A stretch of DNA of 45,358 nucleotides from JBCDBL01 sp039183635 (lineage in GTDB: Bacteria > Pseudomonadota > Alphaproteobacteria > Caulobacterales > Parvularculaceae), in NCBI GenBank assembly GCA_039183635.1, contig JBCDBL010000011.1, forward strand, positions 1 to 45,358, given 5' to 3'. This document shows positions 8,005 to 16,797 of the stretch, piece by piece. Each line of letters opens with the position of its first letter. Within the stretch, counting starts at the first letter, position 1. Below the pieces are notes generated by a model that saw nothing but the letters and a program-made list of their open reading frames with translations, did no database searches and was not told the DNA's origin. A program made the position numbers and the translations under genes.

Positions 8005-9696
8005 CTACCGCGTCAGCCGCGCGCCGTCCAAAACCAAAAGCTCCATATCAAGATCCCGGCCCTTGACGTAGTTCGTACCTTGAACGTTTCCAAGACTACG
8101 ATGTTCCGCGTCGGCGGCTTCAAGAGTCGCTAAAAACGCATCCTTATCCCGCCCGTCCACCAGGGCGAGGCCGCAGTCGGGGTTCGCGAGAAGGTGCTCT
8201 GCTGCAATCGCGCCGTCGCCGAGAACGGTCTTCGTTCCGAACAGGAATACGTTGCTGGGTTCCCGCGTGCCGGCGGTGGCGACGGAGATTTCTTCGCAAC
8301 CGTTTAATGCAGCAACCTCCTGCGCCATACGGTCGGTCACCCAAAGCCGGTCGATGCCGGGGATCGCGATCTGAAAAGCTGCGATGTAAAACGCGAATGT
8401 TGCGGCCGCCAAAGGCAGAAGGCGGGGGGCGGAGGGTTTTGCGGCGAGGAACAGCATGGCTGCAGTCAATGCGACTCCGACGAGCGCTGCGGCGAAAGAC
8501 GCCGCCGAATGGGGCTGGCCCAACTCCCGTTCCGCGATCAAAGGCAAAAAGGCGATGGCGAGAGAAACGACGCCGGCCAGCGCCATCATGATCCAATGGG
8601 CCCGGCGTACGCGGGTATTCTGGAGCATATGCGCTCCGTCGCGGATCGCAAAGGCGGCGAGGAGGGCGAAGGCGGGGAACGTCGGCAGAATGTAATGGGG
8701 TAATTTGGTCGCCACGGCCTCAAAAATAATCCAGGTGGGAACGACCCAAGCGATGAGAAACTTAACGTCCGCGTCCGCCCGCTTCACCCAGGCGTAGGCC
8801 GCCATCAGCGCCGCCAGCGCCGCCCCGGGCCAGAAGGTCGCCAGAAATAAAACCGTGTGATAGCCCGGCGGCGCGCCATGGCTGTCGTCGCCCTGGGCCA
8901 CTTTGCCCATCAGCGCATGGCCGATGGATTCTTCTAAAAAACCGCCGCCGGTCTTCACCGTAATGGCGATCAACCATGGTGCGGCGATGGCGATAAGAAC
9001 GCCTATGCCCGGAAGAATTTTAAGGCGCTTCACCCATGACCAATCCCTGGCCCACAGGCCGTAGCCGAGGGCGGTGGTCGCCGAAACCATAGCGATGATC
9101 GGTCCTTTCACCATCAGGGCGAAGCCGGACGCCGCCCAAAAGACCGCAGGCGCGCCCCAGAATTTTGTCGCGTCCGTTCCCCTGCGGAGAATGACAAAGA
9201 GGGCGGCTTGTGCGAATGCGCCTGAAGCGAGCAAGACGGCGTCGGTTTTCATCGTCCGCGCCTCCACCGCAAGGCCGAGCGTAAGGGCGAGGAGCAAAGC
9301 CGCGGAGAAGCCCGCCTGGGGGCCGGCGATCCGCGCCGCGAGCCAGGCGGTGGCGGCGACCGCGGCCAGGGCGCCGATGACGGAGGGCAGACGATGGGCC
9401 CATTGCGGGGCGTCGGCGCCGCCGAATGGCGTGACCGCCGCCACCTGCATCCAATAGATGCCGATAGGCTTCACATGCCGATCCTGCTCCTGGAATTTGA
9501 TGTCGACATAATCGCCGGTTTCGATCATTTGCCGGGCGGCTTGCGAATAGCGGGCTTCGTCTCGGTCCATGGTCGGAATCGAGGCGACCCCAGGGACCGT
9601 CACAGCAAGAGCGATGAGCATCAAGACGGCCCATGCTTTTTGCGGCATACCGGCGAAGTTGTCGCCCTGAAAGATGCGCGCCCACACTTTACCCAT
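8005..9696 (-). CDS. ArnT-like GT39 family glycosyltransferase
   Basis: A 563-residue multipass membrane protein of the GT-C superfamily. The first periplasmic loop has TMDRDEARYSQAARQM, the acidic motif that binds the lipid-linked donor and metal in ArnT/PMT enzymes, followed by KPIGIYWMQ. About 10-12 hydrophobic segments follow, and the last 110 residues form a hydrophilic C-terminal domain. It probably transfers a sugar from a polyprenyl-phosphate carrier to lipid A, another glycan or a protein at the periplasmic face; the acceptor cannot be told. The gene starts 5 bp after the stop of a GT2 synthase, so donor synthase and transferase appear to be one operon. The start ATG lies about 10 nt after GAGG. 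Confidence 0.87.
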   Translation of the reverse strand: MGKVWARIFQGDNFAGMPQKAWAVLMLIALAVTVPGVASIPTMDRDEARYSQAARQMIETGDYVDIKFQEQDRHVKPIGIYWMQVAAVTPFGGADAPQWAHRLPSVIGALAAVAATAWLAARIAGPQAGFSAALLLALTLGLAVEARTMKTDAVLLASGAFAQAALFVILRRGTDATKFWGAPAVFWAASGFALMVKGPIIAMVSATTALGYGLWARDWSWVKRLKILPGIGVLIAIAAPWLIAITVKTGGGFLEESIGHALMGKVAQGDDSHGAPPGYHTVLFLATFWPGAALAALMAAYAWVKRADADVKFLIAWVVPTWIIFEAVATKLPHYILPTFPAFALLAAFAIRDGAHMLQNTRVRRAHWIMMALAGVVSLAIAFLPLIAERELGQPHSAASFAAALVGVALTAAMLFLAAKPSAPRLLPLAAATFAFYIAAFQIAIPGIDRLWVTDRMAQEVAALNGCEEISVATAGTREPSNVFLFGTKTVLGDGAIAAEHLLANPDCGLALVDGRDKDAFLATLEAADAEHRSLGNVQGTNYVKGRDLDMELLVLDGARLTR

Positions 9697-9701
9697 CGTC
9701 T

Positions 9702-10445
9702 TTACGCCTCATCATCGTGTCGAAACAATAAGTCTTTAGACGGAACGGAGCCGCGGCGCATCAGCCAAACGACCCCTGCTAGGTCGAACAGGCCCGCCAC
9801 GGCGCGGCCGAAATTCGAGTACTTTGAGACCCCGGATTCGCGCGGACGGTCATCCACGGAGACATAGCGGACCTCAAACCCCAAATGTCGTGCGAAAGCC
9901 GGGATATAACGATGCAAGGCGTCGAAAAAAGGCATCGCCAAAAAGACATCCCGGGGCAACAGTTTCAAACCGCAGCCCGTGTCGGGGCAGTCGTCGCGCA
10001 AAAGACGCTGGCGTAGCCCGTTGGCGAAGCGCGAAGCCATCTTGCGGCTTTCTCCATCGTTCCGTTTACGGCGAATACCAGCCACAAGACCGACAGCGCC
10101 GACGCGTGTCAGGTCGATCTCCCGCACCATGTTTAATATGTCGGCGGGGTCGTTCTGGGCGTCGCCGTCCATTGTGGCTATCCAATCCGCCCGTGCGGCA
10201 AGAGCGCCTGTGCGCAGCGCCGCGCTCTTTCCTGAGCGCTTCGGGTGGCGTATCACCCGCAGCTCCCCAACGTCCTTAAGAGCTGCAAGTTCTTGCGCCG
10301 TGTCATCGTCGCTTTCATCGTCAATCACAATGATGTCGAGTGCGACGGCGTTTCCGAGCTTGTCCACAGTCTCCCGCACCAAACGGCCTATGTTTCCGCC
10401 TTCGTTAAAGGCGGGAATCACAACGGAAAGAGGCGGTTTGCTCAT
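9702..10445 (-). CDS. GT2 family polyprenyl-phosphate glycosyltransferase (DPM1/ArnC-like)
   Basis: A 247-residue GT-A glycosyltransferase. The N-terminus has LSVVIPAFNEGGNIGRLV, then IIVIDDESDDDT, RSGKSAALRTGALAA and the metal-binding MDGDAQNDP. The later PDTGCGLKLLPRDVF and the GVSKYSNFGRA motif are typical of the DPM1-like branch, which makes polyprenyl-phosphate sugars in the cytoplasm. It lacks the pair of C-terminal membrane helices of ArnC and has only one weak hydrophobic stretch (AVAGLFDLAGVVWLM). First gene of the two-gene unit with the GT39 transferase, to which it would supply donor. Confidence 0.9.
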   Translation of the reverse strand: MSKPPLSVVIPAFNEGGNIGRLVRETVDKLGNAVALDIIVIDDESDDDTAQELAALKDVGELRVIRHPKRSGKSAALRTGALAARADWIATMDGDAQNDPADILNMVREIDLTRVGAVGLVAGIRRKRNDGESRKMASRFANGLRQRLLRDDCPDTGCGLKLLPRDVFLAMPFFDALHRYIPAFARHLGFEVRYVSVDDRPRESGVSKYSNFGRAVAGLFDLAGVVWLMRRGSVPSKDLLFRHDDEA

Positions 10446-10640
10446 AGGGAAGAACAGACAAGGCTCGCAGAATCAACAGGCTAGGACACGTTTAGAGCAG
10501 GTCGCGGGCCCCGGCGCAATCGGCGCGGCCTTCGGTGGAAAATTGATATAGATCATGAGCCTGAGCGGGGACTCCGGTAACTGTGCCCATAAAACTTCTG
10601 ATCGTTTTCAAGAAGAGCGCTTTAAGGGGAAATCGCTGCA

Positions 10641-11183
10641 ATGGGCGTGTCGAATACTCATTTTTTGCAATCAGCAGTTTTCAGAGTCTGCATCTTCGGC
10701 TTTGTTGCAGTTGGCGCCGCAGCCGTTGTTTCGCCGAGCCTTGTGAATGCAAAGCCGCAAAGTCGTCTGTCCGTATCGACGCCCATGATTGATCCTGCGG
10801 AAGGGGCGCGGTTGTTCGCCGCTAAAGGGTGCGTTGTTTGCCACGCCGTAAATGGCGTTGGTGGAAAAGCTGCGCCGCCCCTCGACGCATCGGAGGGCTC
10901 TAATAGGGTTGATGTTGCTGACTTCGCCGCCCGTATGTGGCGCGGCGCCTACGCCATGACGGAGCTGCAGGCGATCGAGTTCGGCTATCAGATCGAGCTT
11001 GACGGGTCCGATATCGCACATCTGGCCGCTTTTGCGGCGGACGTCGAAAGCCAGAAACGTTTCAGCGTCGAAGACGTGCCCGATCCCATGCGGACATGGT
11101 TTCTCGACGAGCCGTACTGGCTGGACCAGGATTGGGCTGAACAGCTGCGCGAGGAAAACTGGCCGCCGATCGACGGGCAATAG
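10641..11183 (+). CDS. Secreted or membrane-anchored c-type cytochrome
   Basis: A 180-residue protein with an N-terminal hydrophobic segment (about residues 12-36, ending VNA-KP) that acts as a signal peptide or anchor. A single class I cytochrome c domain follows, with haem-attachment motif CVVCH (preceded by AAKG) at about residues 64-68. A candidate axial Met lies in the MWRGAYAMTELQ segment. The C-terminal 40 residues are rich in Trp, Pro and acidic residues (DEPYWLDQDW, ENWPPIDG), an extension I do not recognise. AGGGG precedes the ATG by about 10 nt. It stands alone, not next to oxidase genes, so its redox partner is unknown. Confidence 0.86.
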   Translation: MGVSNTHFLQSAVFRVCIFGFVAVGAAAVVSPSLVNAKPQSRLSVSTPMIDPAEGARLFAAKGCVVCHAVNGVGGKAAPPLDASEGSNRVDVADFAARMWRGAYAMTELQAIEFGYQIELDGSDIAHLAAFAADVESQKRFSVEDVPDPMRTWFLDEPYWLDQDWAEQLREENWPPIDGQ

Positions 11184-11315
11184 CGTTTTTCCTCTCTCTG
11201 GGCGGGGAGGCGACGCGCGCGGCGCAAAACCCGGGGCGCGCCTTATAAGCGGGCGGATCGCCGGTTCGCCGTCCACGGGTCCGGTCAAACAAGAACTTGG
11301 AGCTGTGTGCGACCG

Positions 11316-11360
11316 CTTAAAGCGTCCTCGCTTCAATCGGATGCGAGGCGACGCTTTAAG
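11316..11360. repeat. Palindromic repeat between cytochrome gene and rne
   Basis: CTTAAAGCGTC (11316-11326) pairs perfectly with GACGCTTTAAG (11350-11360). The stem continues with CTCGC/GCGAG across a 2-nt bulge. It contains ATCGGATGCGAG (11336-11347), the exact reverse complement of 1581-1592. It lies downstream of rne and of the cytochrome gene, so it could act as a processing or termination hairpin for both, though there is no U-tract. Confidence 0.65.
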
Positions 11361-11445
11361 TCATTGGTTTTGCGCGTTTCCGGAAGGCCAGTCGCACGCA
11401 CCGGGTCTGGAACGCCTCAGGGGGCCGCGTTCGACGTAAACAGTT

Positions 11446-14400
11446 CTACAGCTCGCCGCGTATCGCTCTTTGCCACCAGCCGCGCCGCGGGTTTTCGCTT
11501 TTCGGCGTATCTTCGGGAAGCGGTGTTTTCTCCTTGGACGCCGCCCCATGGTCGCCATCGTCGGCGGCGGCTGTTTCTTCCGGGGCGAAGACCGGCTCGT
11601 CGAACGCCGGGGCGTCTTCAGGCTCGACTTGCGTTGCAATGGGTTCTGGATCTACGGCTGCCGCAGAAGAGGCGGGCGTATCGTCCGCCGGAGCGTTTTC
11701 ACCCCCACCCTCAACAGACGGTTCCGCCTCATGCGCTGTTTCGGACAGCGCCCCTTCGACCGCCGCGACGATTGGGCCGGCGACATCATCTTCGGGTGTG
11801 TGGTTGTTGGCGTCGGCGTTAGTCTCGGCCTCGCCTTCGGCGTTTTTATCCGACGCGGCTTCCGCCGTGGCGGTTGCGTCCTCGGACGAGCGGCGACGGT
11901 TGCGGCGGCCGCCGCGACGGCCCCGGCGGCGGCGTTTGCGTTCCGCACCGTCTTCTTCTCCGTCAGGCGTGGTTTCAGAATCTGCATCTGCGGATCCGGC
12001 CGCCTCCGCCTCTTCGGCCGCGTCGCCTTCTCCAGCGACCGCCGCGGCGTCATCGGCGCTTTTACGGCGGCGTCTGCGGCGCCGACGCTTGCGCTCTGCG
12101 CCTTCGGCGCGCTCTTCGTCCTGGGGTGCGCCGTCCTCAGCGCCACCTGCAGCTTCTGCATCATCGTCCGCTTCAACCTCGGGCTGGTCGATGCGCACAA
12201 CCTGATCCGCGGTGTCCTGGGGCTGCGGCCGCGGCGTTCCGCGATATTCGATCTCGAACTTGTCTGCGATGTGTTCCGGCGCGACCAGTATTTCGATGCT
12301 GACGCCGCACAGGGTCTCGATATCTTTCAAGCGCTCGCGCTTGCAGTTGAGAATGTACATTGCGACGTCCTGGCCGACTTTCGCCGTGACGATGGCGCAG
12401 CGCTCGCGCAATCCCTCTTCTTCTATGGCGCGCAGGACCCTGAGGCCTGCTGTTTCCACGGACCGGATCACGCCGGCGCCGTTGCAGGTGGGACAGACCT
12501 GCGTCGTGCCGTCGGCGATGTTCGACCGGCGACGCTGGCGCGACATCTCCAAAAGACCGAACGGCGAAATCCGGCCGATCTGCAAACGGGCGCGGTCATG
12601 CTTCAGCGCCTCTTTCAGACGTTTTTCCACCGCGCGGTTGTTGCGTTGCTCCTCCATGTCAATGAAATCGATGACGAGGAGACCGGCGAGGTCGCGCAGG
12701 CGGCATTGCCGGGCGACTTCTTCGGCGGCTTCAAGGTTGGTTTTGAGCGCCGTCGTCTCGATATTGCGCTCTTTGGTGGCGCGTCCGGAGTTCACATCGA
12801 TCGCCACCAAGGCCTCGGTCTGGTGAATGACGATATAGCCGCCCGACTTCAGCTGCACGTTCGGGTTGAACATGGAATCCAGCTGTTTCTCGACATTGTG
12901 ACGCAGGAACAGAGGCTTGCGGTCCTTATACGGTTGAACATGCTTTGCGTGACTTGGCATCAGCATGCGCATGAAGTCCTTGGCCTCGCGATAGCCGTCC
13001 TCGCCTTCAACGAGAACCGAATCCACATCCTTGTCGTAAAGGTCGCGGATCGCCCGCTTGATCAGGTTCGCCTCTTCGTAAATGAGGGCGGGGGCGATGG
13101 ACTTTAACGTCAGCTCCCGAATGTTCTCCCACAGACGCAGGAGGTATTCATAGTCGCGTTTGATCTCCACCTTTGTGCGCTTGGCGCCGGCGGTGCGGAC
13201 GATAAGGCCCATGCCCTGGGGCACTTCAAACTCGTTCACGACCTTGCGCAGGCGCTTGCGGTCGCCGGGGCTGGTGATCTTGCGGGAGATGCCGCCGCCG
13301 CGGGCTGTGTTCGGCATCAAGACGCAGTAGCGCCCTGCAATGGACATGTAGGTGGTGAGCGCAGCGCCCTTGTTGCCGCGCTCTTCTTTAACGACCTGTA
13401 CAAGGATGATCTGCCGGCTTTTGATCACTTCCTGGATCTTGTAGCGGCGTAAGAGGCGAGCGCGCTTGCGTCGGGCGGCGTCATAACGGTCTTGGGGTGA
13501 TAAAACCTTGGGCTTTTCCTCTTGCTCAGGCGCCGTTTCACCTTCTTCTGCGGGCGTGTCCGTGCGCGCCTCTAGAGCTTCCGGCTGTTCGTCCGCTTGC
13601 GGCGTTTCCGCCGGCGTCTCTATCGCTTCGCTTGCGGACGCCGCGTCAGCGGCGGGCTGCGATGTTTCTCCGGCTGTCGCCTCCGGGGAGGGTGTGTTTG
13701 AGGTTGCGTCTTCTTCGGTGGTGATCGGCGCCGATGTTGTTTTCGGCCAGGATGGACCGGATGACGCCATATATTTGGGGCCGCCATCGTTTCCGCCATC
13801 GCTTCCGCCATCGTCGTCGTCATCATCGGCGCTTTGTGAGGCTTCACCCGGTTGTGAGATGTTGTCTTGTTCGGCGGCGCCAAAGGGTTCTTGCTGCGGC
13901 GCGTCTGCGGTCGAGGCTTCCGCCGAAGGCGCCGACACATCCGGGCCGCCTTCAACAGGCTCCGCCGCGTGCGGCGTTTCCAGGTCCGAAATCGCTTGGC
14001 CAACGTCAGCTTCGTCCGGCTCGTCCGTCCGGTTGTCTTCCTCTTGCGGGCTTTCGACCTGTGCGGCCGAGATGTCCTCGACTTCGAAATCGGTCTCGGC
14101 CTCGACAATATCCGGGCCGGCTTCGCCGTCATCGTCTTCATGGCCGGCGGCCCCGTCTTGATCGTCCTCTGGCGGGGCGCTGTCGAGATCGTCGTCGTCG
14201 ACGCCGCCGGCCGCAATTTCAGCTGCGGCTGCAGCCAACTCTTCATCAAGCGCGTTCAGCTCTTCCCGGTCTGCGACGGGAATATGGTAATAATCGGGGT
14301 GAATTTCGCTAAAGGCCAGGAAGCCGTGGCGATTTCCGCCATATTCGACGAACGCCGCCTGGAGAGAGGGTTCTACGCGCGTAACCCGAGCGAGATATAT

Positions 14401-14523
14401 ATTGCCGCGCAAAGGTTTGCGATGCGCGGATTCGAAATCAAAATCTTCGACCTGGTTTTTTTGGACGACCGCCACCCGCGTCTCTTCCGGGTGGGAGGCG
14501 TCGATCAGCATTTTTTTCGACAT
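11446..14523 (-). CDS. rne: Ribonuclease E with split S1 domain
   Basis: A 1025-residue endoribonuclease, the scaffold of the RNA degradosome. The S1 domain begins at about residue 35 (NIYLARVTRVEPSLQAAFVEYG) and resumes at about 361 (KIQEVIKSRQIILVQVVKEERG). In between is an acidic, low-complexity insert of about 270 residues. Catalytic aspartates are D576 (AIDVNSG) and D619 (VIDFIDM); the zinc link is C677-PT-C680. The C-terminal region (from about 755) is acidic with two arginine-rich RNA-binding patches, and it ends PRRGWWQR, matching the GWW segment that docks PNPase in Caulobacter. The start at 14523 is preferred: MSKKMLIDASHPEETRV is the family N-terminus and GGAG lies 9 nt upstream. 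The frame stays open a further 210 bp upstream but looks non-conserved. Confidence 0.96.
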   Translation of the reverse strand: MSKKMLIDASHPEETRVAVVQKNQVEDFDFESAHRKPLRGNIYLARVTRVEPSLQAAFVEYGGNRHGFLAFSEIHPDYYHIPVADREELNALDEELAAAAAEIAAGGVDDDDLDSAPPEDDQDGAAGHEDDDGEAGPDIVEAETDFEVEDISAAQVESPQEEDNRTDEPDEADVGQAISDLETPHAAEPVEGGPDVSAPSAEASTADAPQQEPFGAAEQDNISQPGEASQSADDDDDDGGSDGGNDGGPKYMASSGPSWPKTTSAPITTEEDATSNTPSPEATAGETSQPAADAASASEAIETPAETPQADEQPEALEARTDTPAEEGETAPEQEEKPKVLSPQDRYDAARRKRARLLRRYKIQEVIKSRQIILVQVVKEERGNKGAALTTYMSIAGRYCVLMPNTARGGGISRKITSPGDRKRLRKVVNEFEVPQGMGLIVRTAGAKRTKVEIKRDYEYLLRLWENIRELTLKSIAPALIYEEANLIKRAIRDLYDKDVDSVLVEGEDGYREAKDFMRMLMPSHAKHVQPYKDRKPLFLRHNVEKQLDSMFNPNVQLKSGGYIVIHQTEALVAIDVNSGRATKERNIETTALKTNLEAAEEVARQCRLRDLAGLLVIDFIDMEEQRNNRAVEKRLKEALKHDRARLQIGRISPFGLLEMSRQRRRSNIADGTTQVCPTCNGAGVIRSVETAGLRVLRAIEEEGLRERCAIVTAKVGQDVAMYILNCKRERLKDIETLCGVSIEILVAPEHIADKFEIEYRGTPRPQPQDTADQVVRIDQPEVEADDDAEAAGGAEDGAPQDEERAEGAERKRRRRRRRRKSADDAAAVAGEGDAAEEAEAAGSADADSETTPDGEEDGAERKRRRRGRRGGRRNRRRSSEDATATAEAASDKNAEGEAETNADANNHTPEDDVAGPIVAAVEGALSETAHEAEPSVEGGGENAPADDTPASSAAAVDPEPIATQVEPEDAPAFDEPVFAPEETAAADDGDHGAASKEKTPLPEDTPKSENPRRGWWQRAIRGEL

Positions 14524-15261
14524 TAAAGGAAACTCCAGCGCGCGGCGGAGACGTCCAGGGCGGAACGCGCCTCTTGCCAGGGGCGCGCGCCGTTTCAAGG
14601 CGCGCCGCCGCACTGCTTGTAAAAGGCCGTAGCGCAGAGCAAAGGACAGCGCGGCGAACGCAAAGGTCCGGTCCGTTGAGAGCTGTCTTTGTCGTCGTGC
14701 GCATCGGGCTAACGGTTGTGAAACGCCGCTCATCCTGCAGCGTGTTGATGTTTGGAGCGGTTTGCGGCCTTAAGCCGATCCGATCCGGTTAAACGTTTTC
14801 GTCATTCAAGCGCCTCATGCGCTGTCGACGTTGTCAGCTTCTATTTTTCGTGCTGTCCAGGGCGTCCCCGTCCTTTGAAAAACACGCGCCGCCGAAGCTT
14901 ATCGCGGCTTATCCCGAACCTCTCTTCGAACAGCGACACTCCTTCGATATGTCTTCGCCGAAAAGATCGGAAAAATCTTCAAATCGAGAGTTCGATTACC
15001 TCTGATTTACCTTAATATTGCGTTGCCAACGAGAGGTTGCAACGTCGTTTTTAACTGACGTGCGATTCCCTCGTGCTAAGTCGAACATGCCGCAAAAGGG
15101 GCGAAAAGAAAAGCGGCGCTTGCAAAACCGACTCAGTGTTTACTCAAGCCGAAGTCCTAACAAAATATTAACGACTTTGGCGGAGATTTACGGGTCTAAG
15201 GCGACAGGGGCGCCGCCGGTGTTTGTCAGGCGGCCCGTACGGGTCCATGGTGGGTTTGAAT
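14524..15261. other. 738-bp gene-free region between divergent rne and amidase genes
   Basis: Nearest rne (14524-14760) the DNA is very GC-rich with self-complementary GGCGCGCC runs, and could be a structured rne 5' leader. RNase E autoregulates through its leader in enterobacteria; whether it does so here is inference. The centre is mixed. From 14990 to 15180 the DNA is AT-richer and contains the bulged inverted repeat CGTTGCCAAC/GTTGCAACG (15022-15045 region) followed by T-rich sequence. No convincing protein or RNA gene was recognised. Confidence 0.5.
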
Positions 15262-16548
15262 ATGCTTAAAATCGTTCGATTTTGCCTTGGTTTTGTCGAC
15301 GGCCTCCTCAAGGGGCTGCCGCTTCTTCTCGCCGCCGCCTGGATCGGCGGAGCGGGTGCGGCTGCCGGATCGCAAGCGACTTTAAAAGACGTTCGCTTCG
15401 GCGAAAATGGCGATGTTACGCGCATCGTTCTCGATCTCAGCGAGGAGGTGGGGTATCGCGCCTTTGCGCTCACAGGCGGGGACGGCCGCATTGTGATCGA
15501 TTTAGAGCGCCTCGATTACGAGGTCGCCGGCGGTCGCTGGCTGGCCGGACAGGGGCTTGGCGAAGGAAAGGGGCGCGGCCACGTTTCCAAATTCCGCTAT
15601 GCGCACAACTCACAAGCAGCGTCGCGCATCGTGCTCGATTTGAAGCGGCCCGCAATTATCAAGGAGGCGTTCGGCATTCCGCCAAGCGGGCAAAACGCCA
15701 ATTACCGCCTTGTGATCGATTTGAAGGCGGCCGATGGCGTTTTATTCGCCGCCAGCCTTGATGAGACATATGGCGGTTGGACGCCGCCGACAGTCGTAGC
15801 GACGCCGACGCCCGCTTCAGCCTCTAAGGCCAAAAAAATCATCGTCATAGACTCCGGCCATGGCGGGCGGGACCCCGGCGCGATCGGTCCCAAAAACACC
15901 TATGAAAAAACACTGACGTTGGCCGCTGGGCTGAAACTGAAGGACATTCTTGAACGTCGCGGTCTATACGATGTCGTTCTCACCCGAGACAGCGATGAAT
16001 TTCTGGATTTGGAAGAGCGTACGCAAATCGCCCGTGCGGCGGGAGCGGACCTGTTTATATCCCTTCATGCAGACGCTAATAGAAACCTGAGCGTTCGCGG
16101 CTCTTCCGTGTACACGCTTTCCGAAAAAGCGTCTGACGAGTATGCAAAAAAAGTTCGCGCCGAGGGGAATTATCACATTATCGACGACGCGAACGACAGC
16201 GCTTCTGAGGTCGAGGGCATATTGTTCGACCTTGCGCGCAGGGAGACAAAAAACCAATCCGCACGCTTCGCCGAGGTTTTGATCCCCGAGCTTGTCGGCG
16301 CGACGAAAGTCGTCAACAACACGCACAGGCGCGCCGGCTACAGGGTATTGCTCGCGCCGGACGTGCCGGCTGTGCTTTTGGAAATGGCGTTTCTGTCCAA
16401 TGCCGAAGACGAAAAGTTGCTGCGCAATCCGGCTTGGCGAAACAACCTCATGGTCGCCGTCGCCGATGCGATCGACGCCTATTTCAGCGGTCGCGGCATG
16501 TCTGAACAAGTGCGTCAGGCCGCCGCCGGCGCTGCGCCGATTAACTAG
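15262..16548 (+). CDS. amiC: N-acetylmuramoyl-L-alanine amidase, AmiC type
   Basis: A protein of about 428 residues: signal peptide (hydrophobic GLPLLLAAAWIGGAGAAAG), an AMIN domain (about residues 30-150) that targets the septum or peptidoglycan, a Ser/Ala/Pro linker, and an Amidase_3 catalytic domain. The zinc and catalytic residues are visible: H in IDSGHGGRDPG, E in YEKTLTL, H in SLHADAN, E in LLEMAFLSN. It cleaves the stem peptide from MurNAc in the periplasm during cell separation. The start is uncertain: ATG 15262 has a weak GGTGGG about 7 nt upstream, and ATG 15247 is also possible. PBP1A follows 249 bp downstream in the same direction, the usual alphaproteobacterial amiC-mrcA neighbourhood. 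Confidence 0.93.
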   Translation: MLKIVRFCLGFVDGLLKGLPLLLAAAWIGGAGAAAGSQATLKDVRFGENGDVTRIVLDLSEEVGYRAFALTGGDGRIVIDLERLDYEVAGGRWLAGQGLGEGKGRGHVSKFRYAHNSQAASRIVLDLKRPAIIKEAFGIPPSGQNANYRLVIDLKAADGVLFAASLDETYGGWTPPTVVATPTPASASKAKKIIVIDSGHGGRDPGAIGPKNTYEKTLTLAAGLKLKDILERRGLYDVVLTRDSDEFLDLEERTQIARAAGADLFISLHADANRNLSVRGSSVYTLSEKASDEYAKKVRAEGNYHIIDDANDSASEVEGILFDLARRETKNQSARFAEVLIPELVGATKVVNNTHRRAGYRVLLAPDVPAVLLEMAFLSNAEDEKLLRNPAWRNNLMVAVADAIDAYFSGRGMSEQVRQAAAGAAPIN

Positions 16549-16638
16549 GCGCGTACGAACGCCATCCCCTTTGCGCCGCGGGAAAACAGACATCTCACGT
16601 CTCGCCTCGCTCATGTCATAATTTTACGCTATCACTAA

Positions 16639-16682
16639 AGCGCATACACAAGAGGGGAACCGGTTTTGTGGTAAAATGCGCC
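16639..16682. repeat. Dispersed palindromic repeat, family A copy 2
   Basis: GCGCAT (16640-16645) pairs with ATGCGC (16676-16681), and GGGAACCGGTTTTGTG (16655-16670) is identical to 1429-1444. The left arm is more degenerate than in copy 1. It lies between the amidase and PBP1A genes. Confidence 0.7.
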
Positions 16683-16797
16683 TGAAAACAAAACCTTGGG
16701 GCGCGTGCGCGTTTTATGGATTGAAACATGCTCCGGCATGCTGCAGGCCGGTTTCGGTCTTGCATAGGGATGAGAAGCACAACGTGTGTAAGACATT

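Noticed and set aside
11446..14161. Long plus-strand open frames opposite rne
   Set aside because: They arise from the antisense of low-complexity acidic and arginine-rich codons; translations are Ser/Ala/Pro or Arg runs without domain features.
14524..14733. N-terminal extension of RNase E by 70 residues
   Set aside because: The extension is arginine/alanine-rich and unlike RNase E N-termini, while MSKKMLIDASHPEETRV at 14523 matches the family and has a GGAG element.
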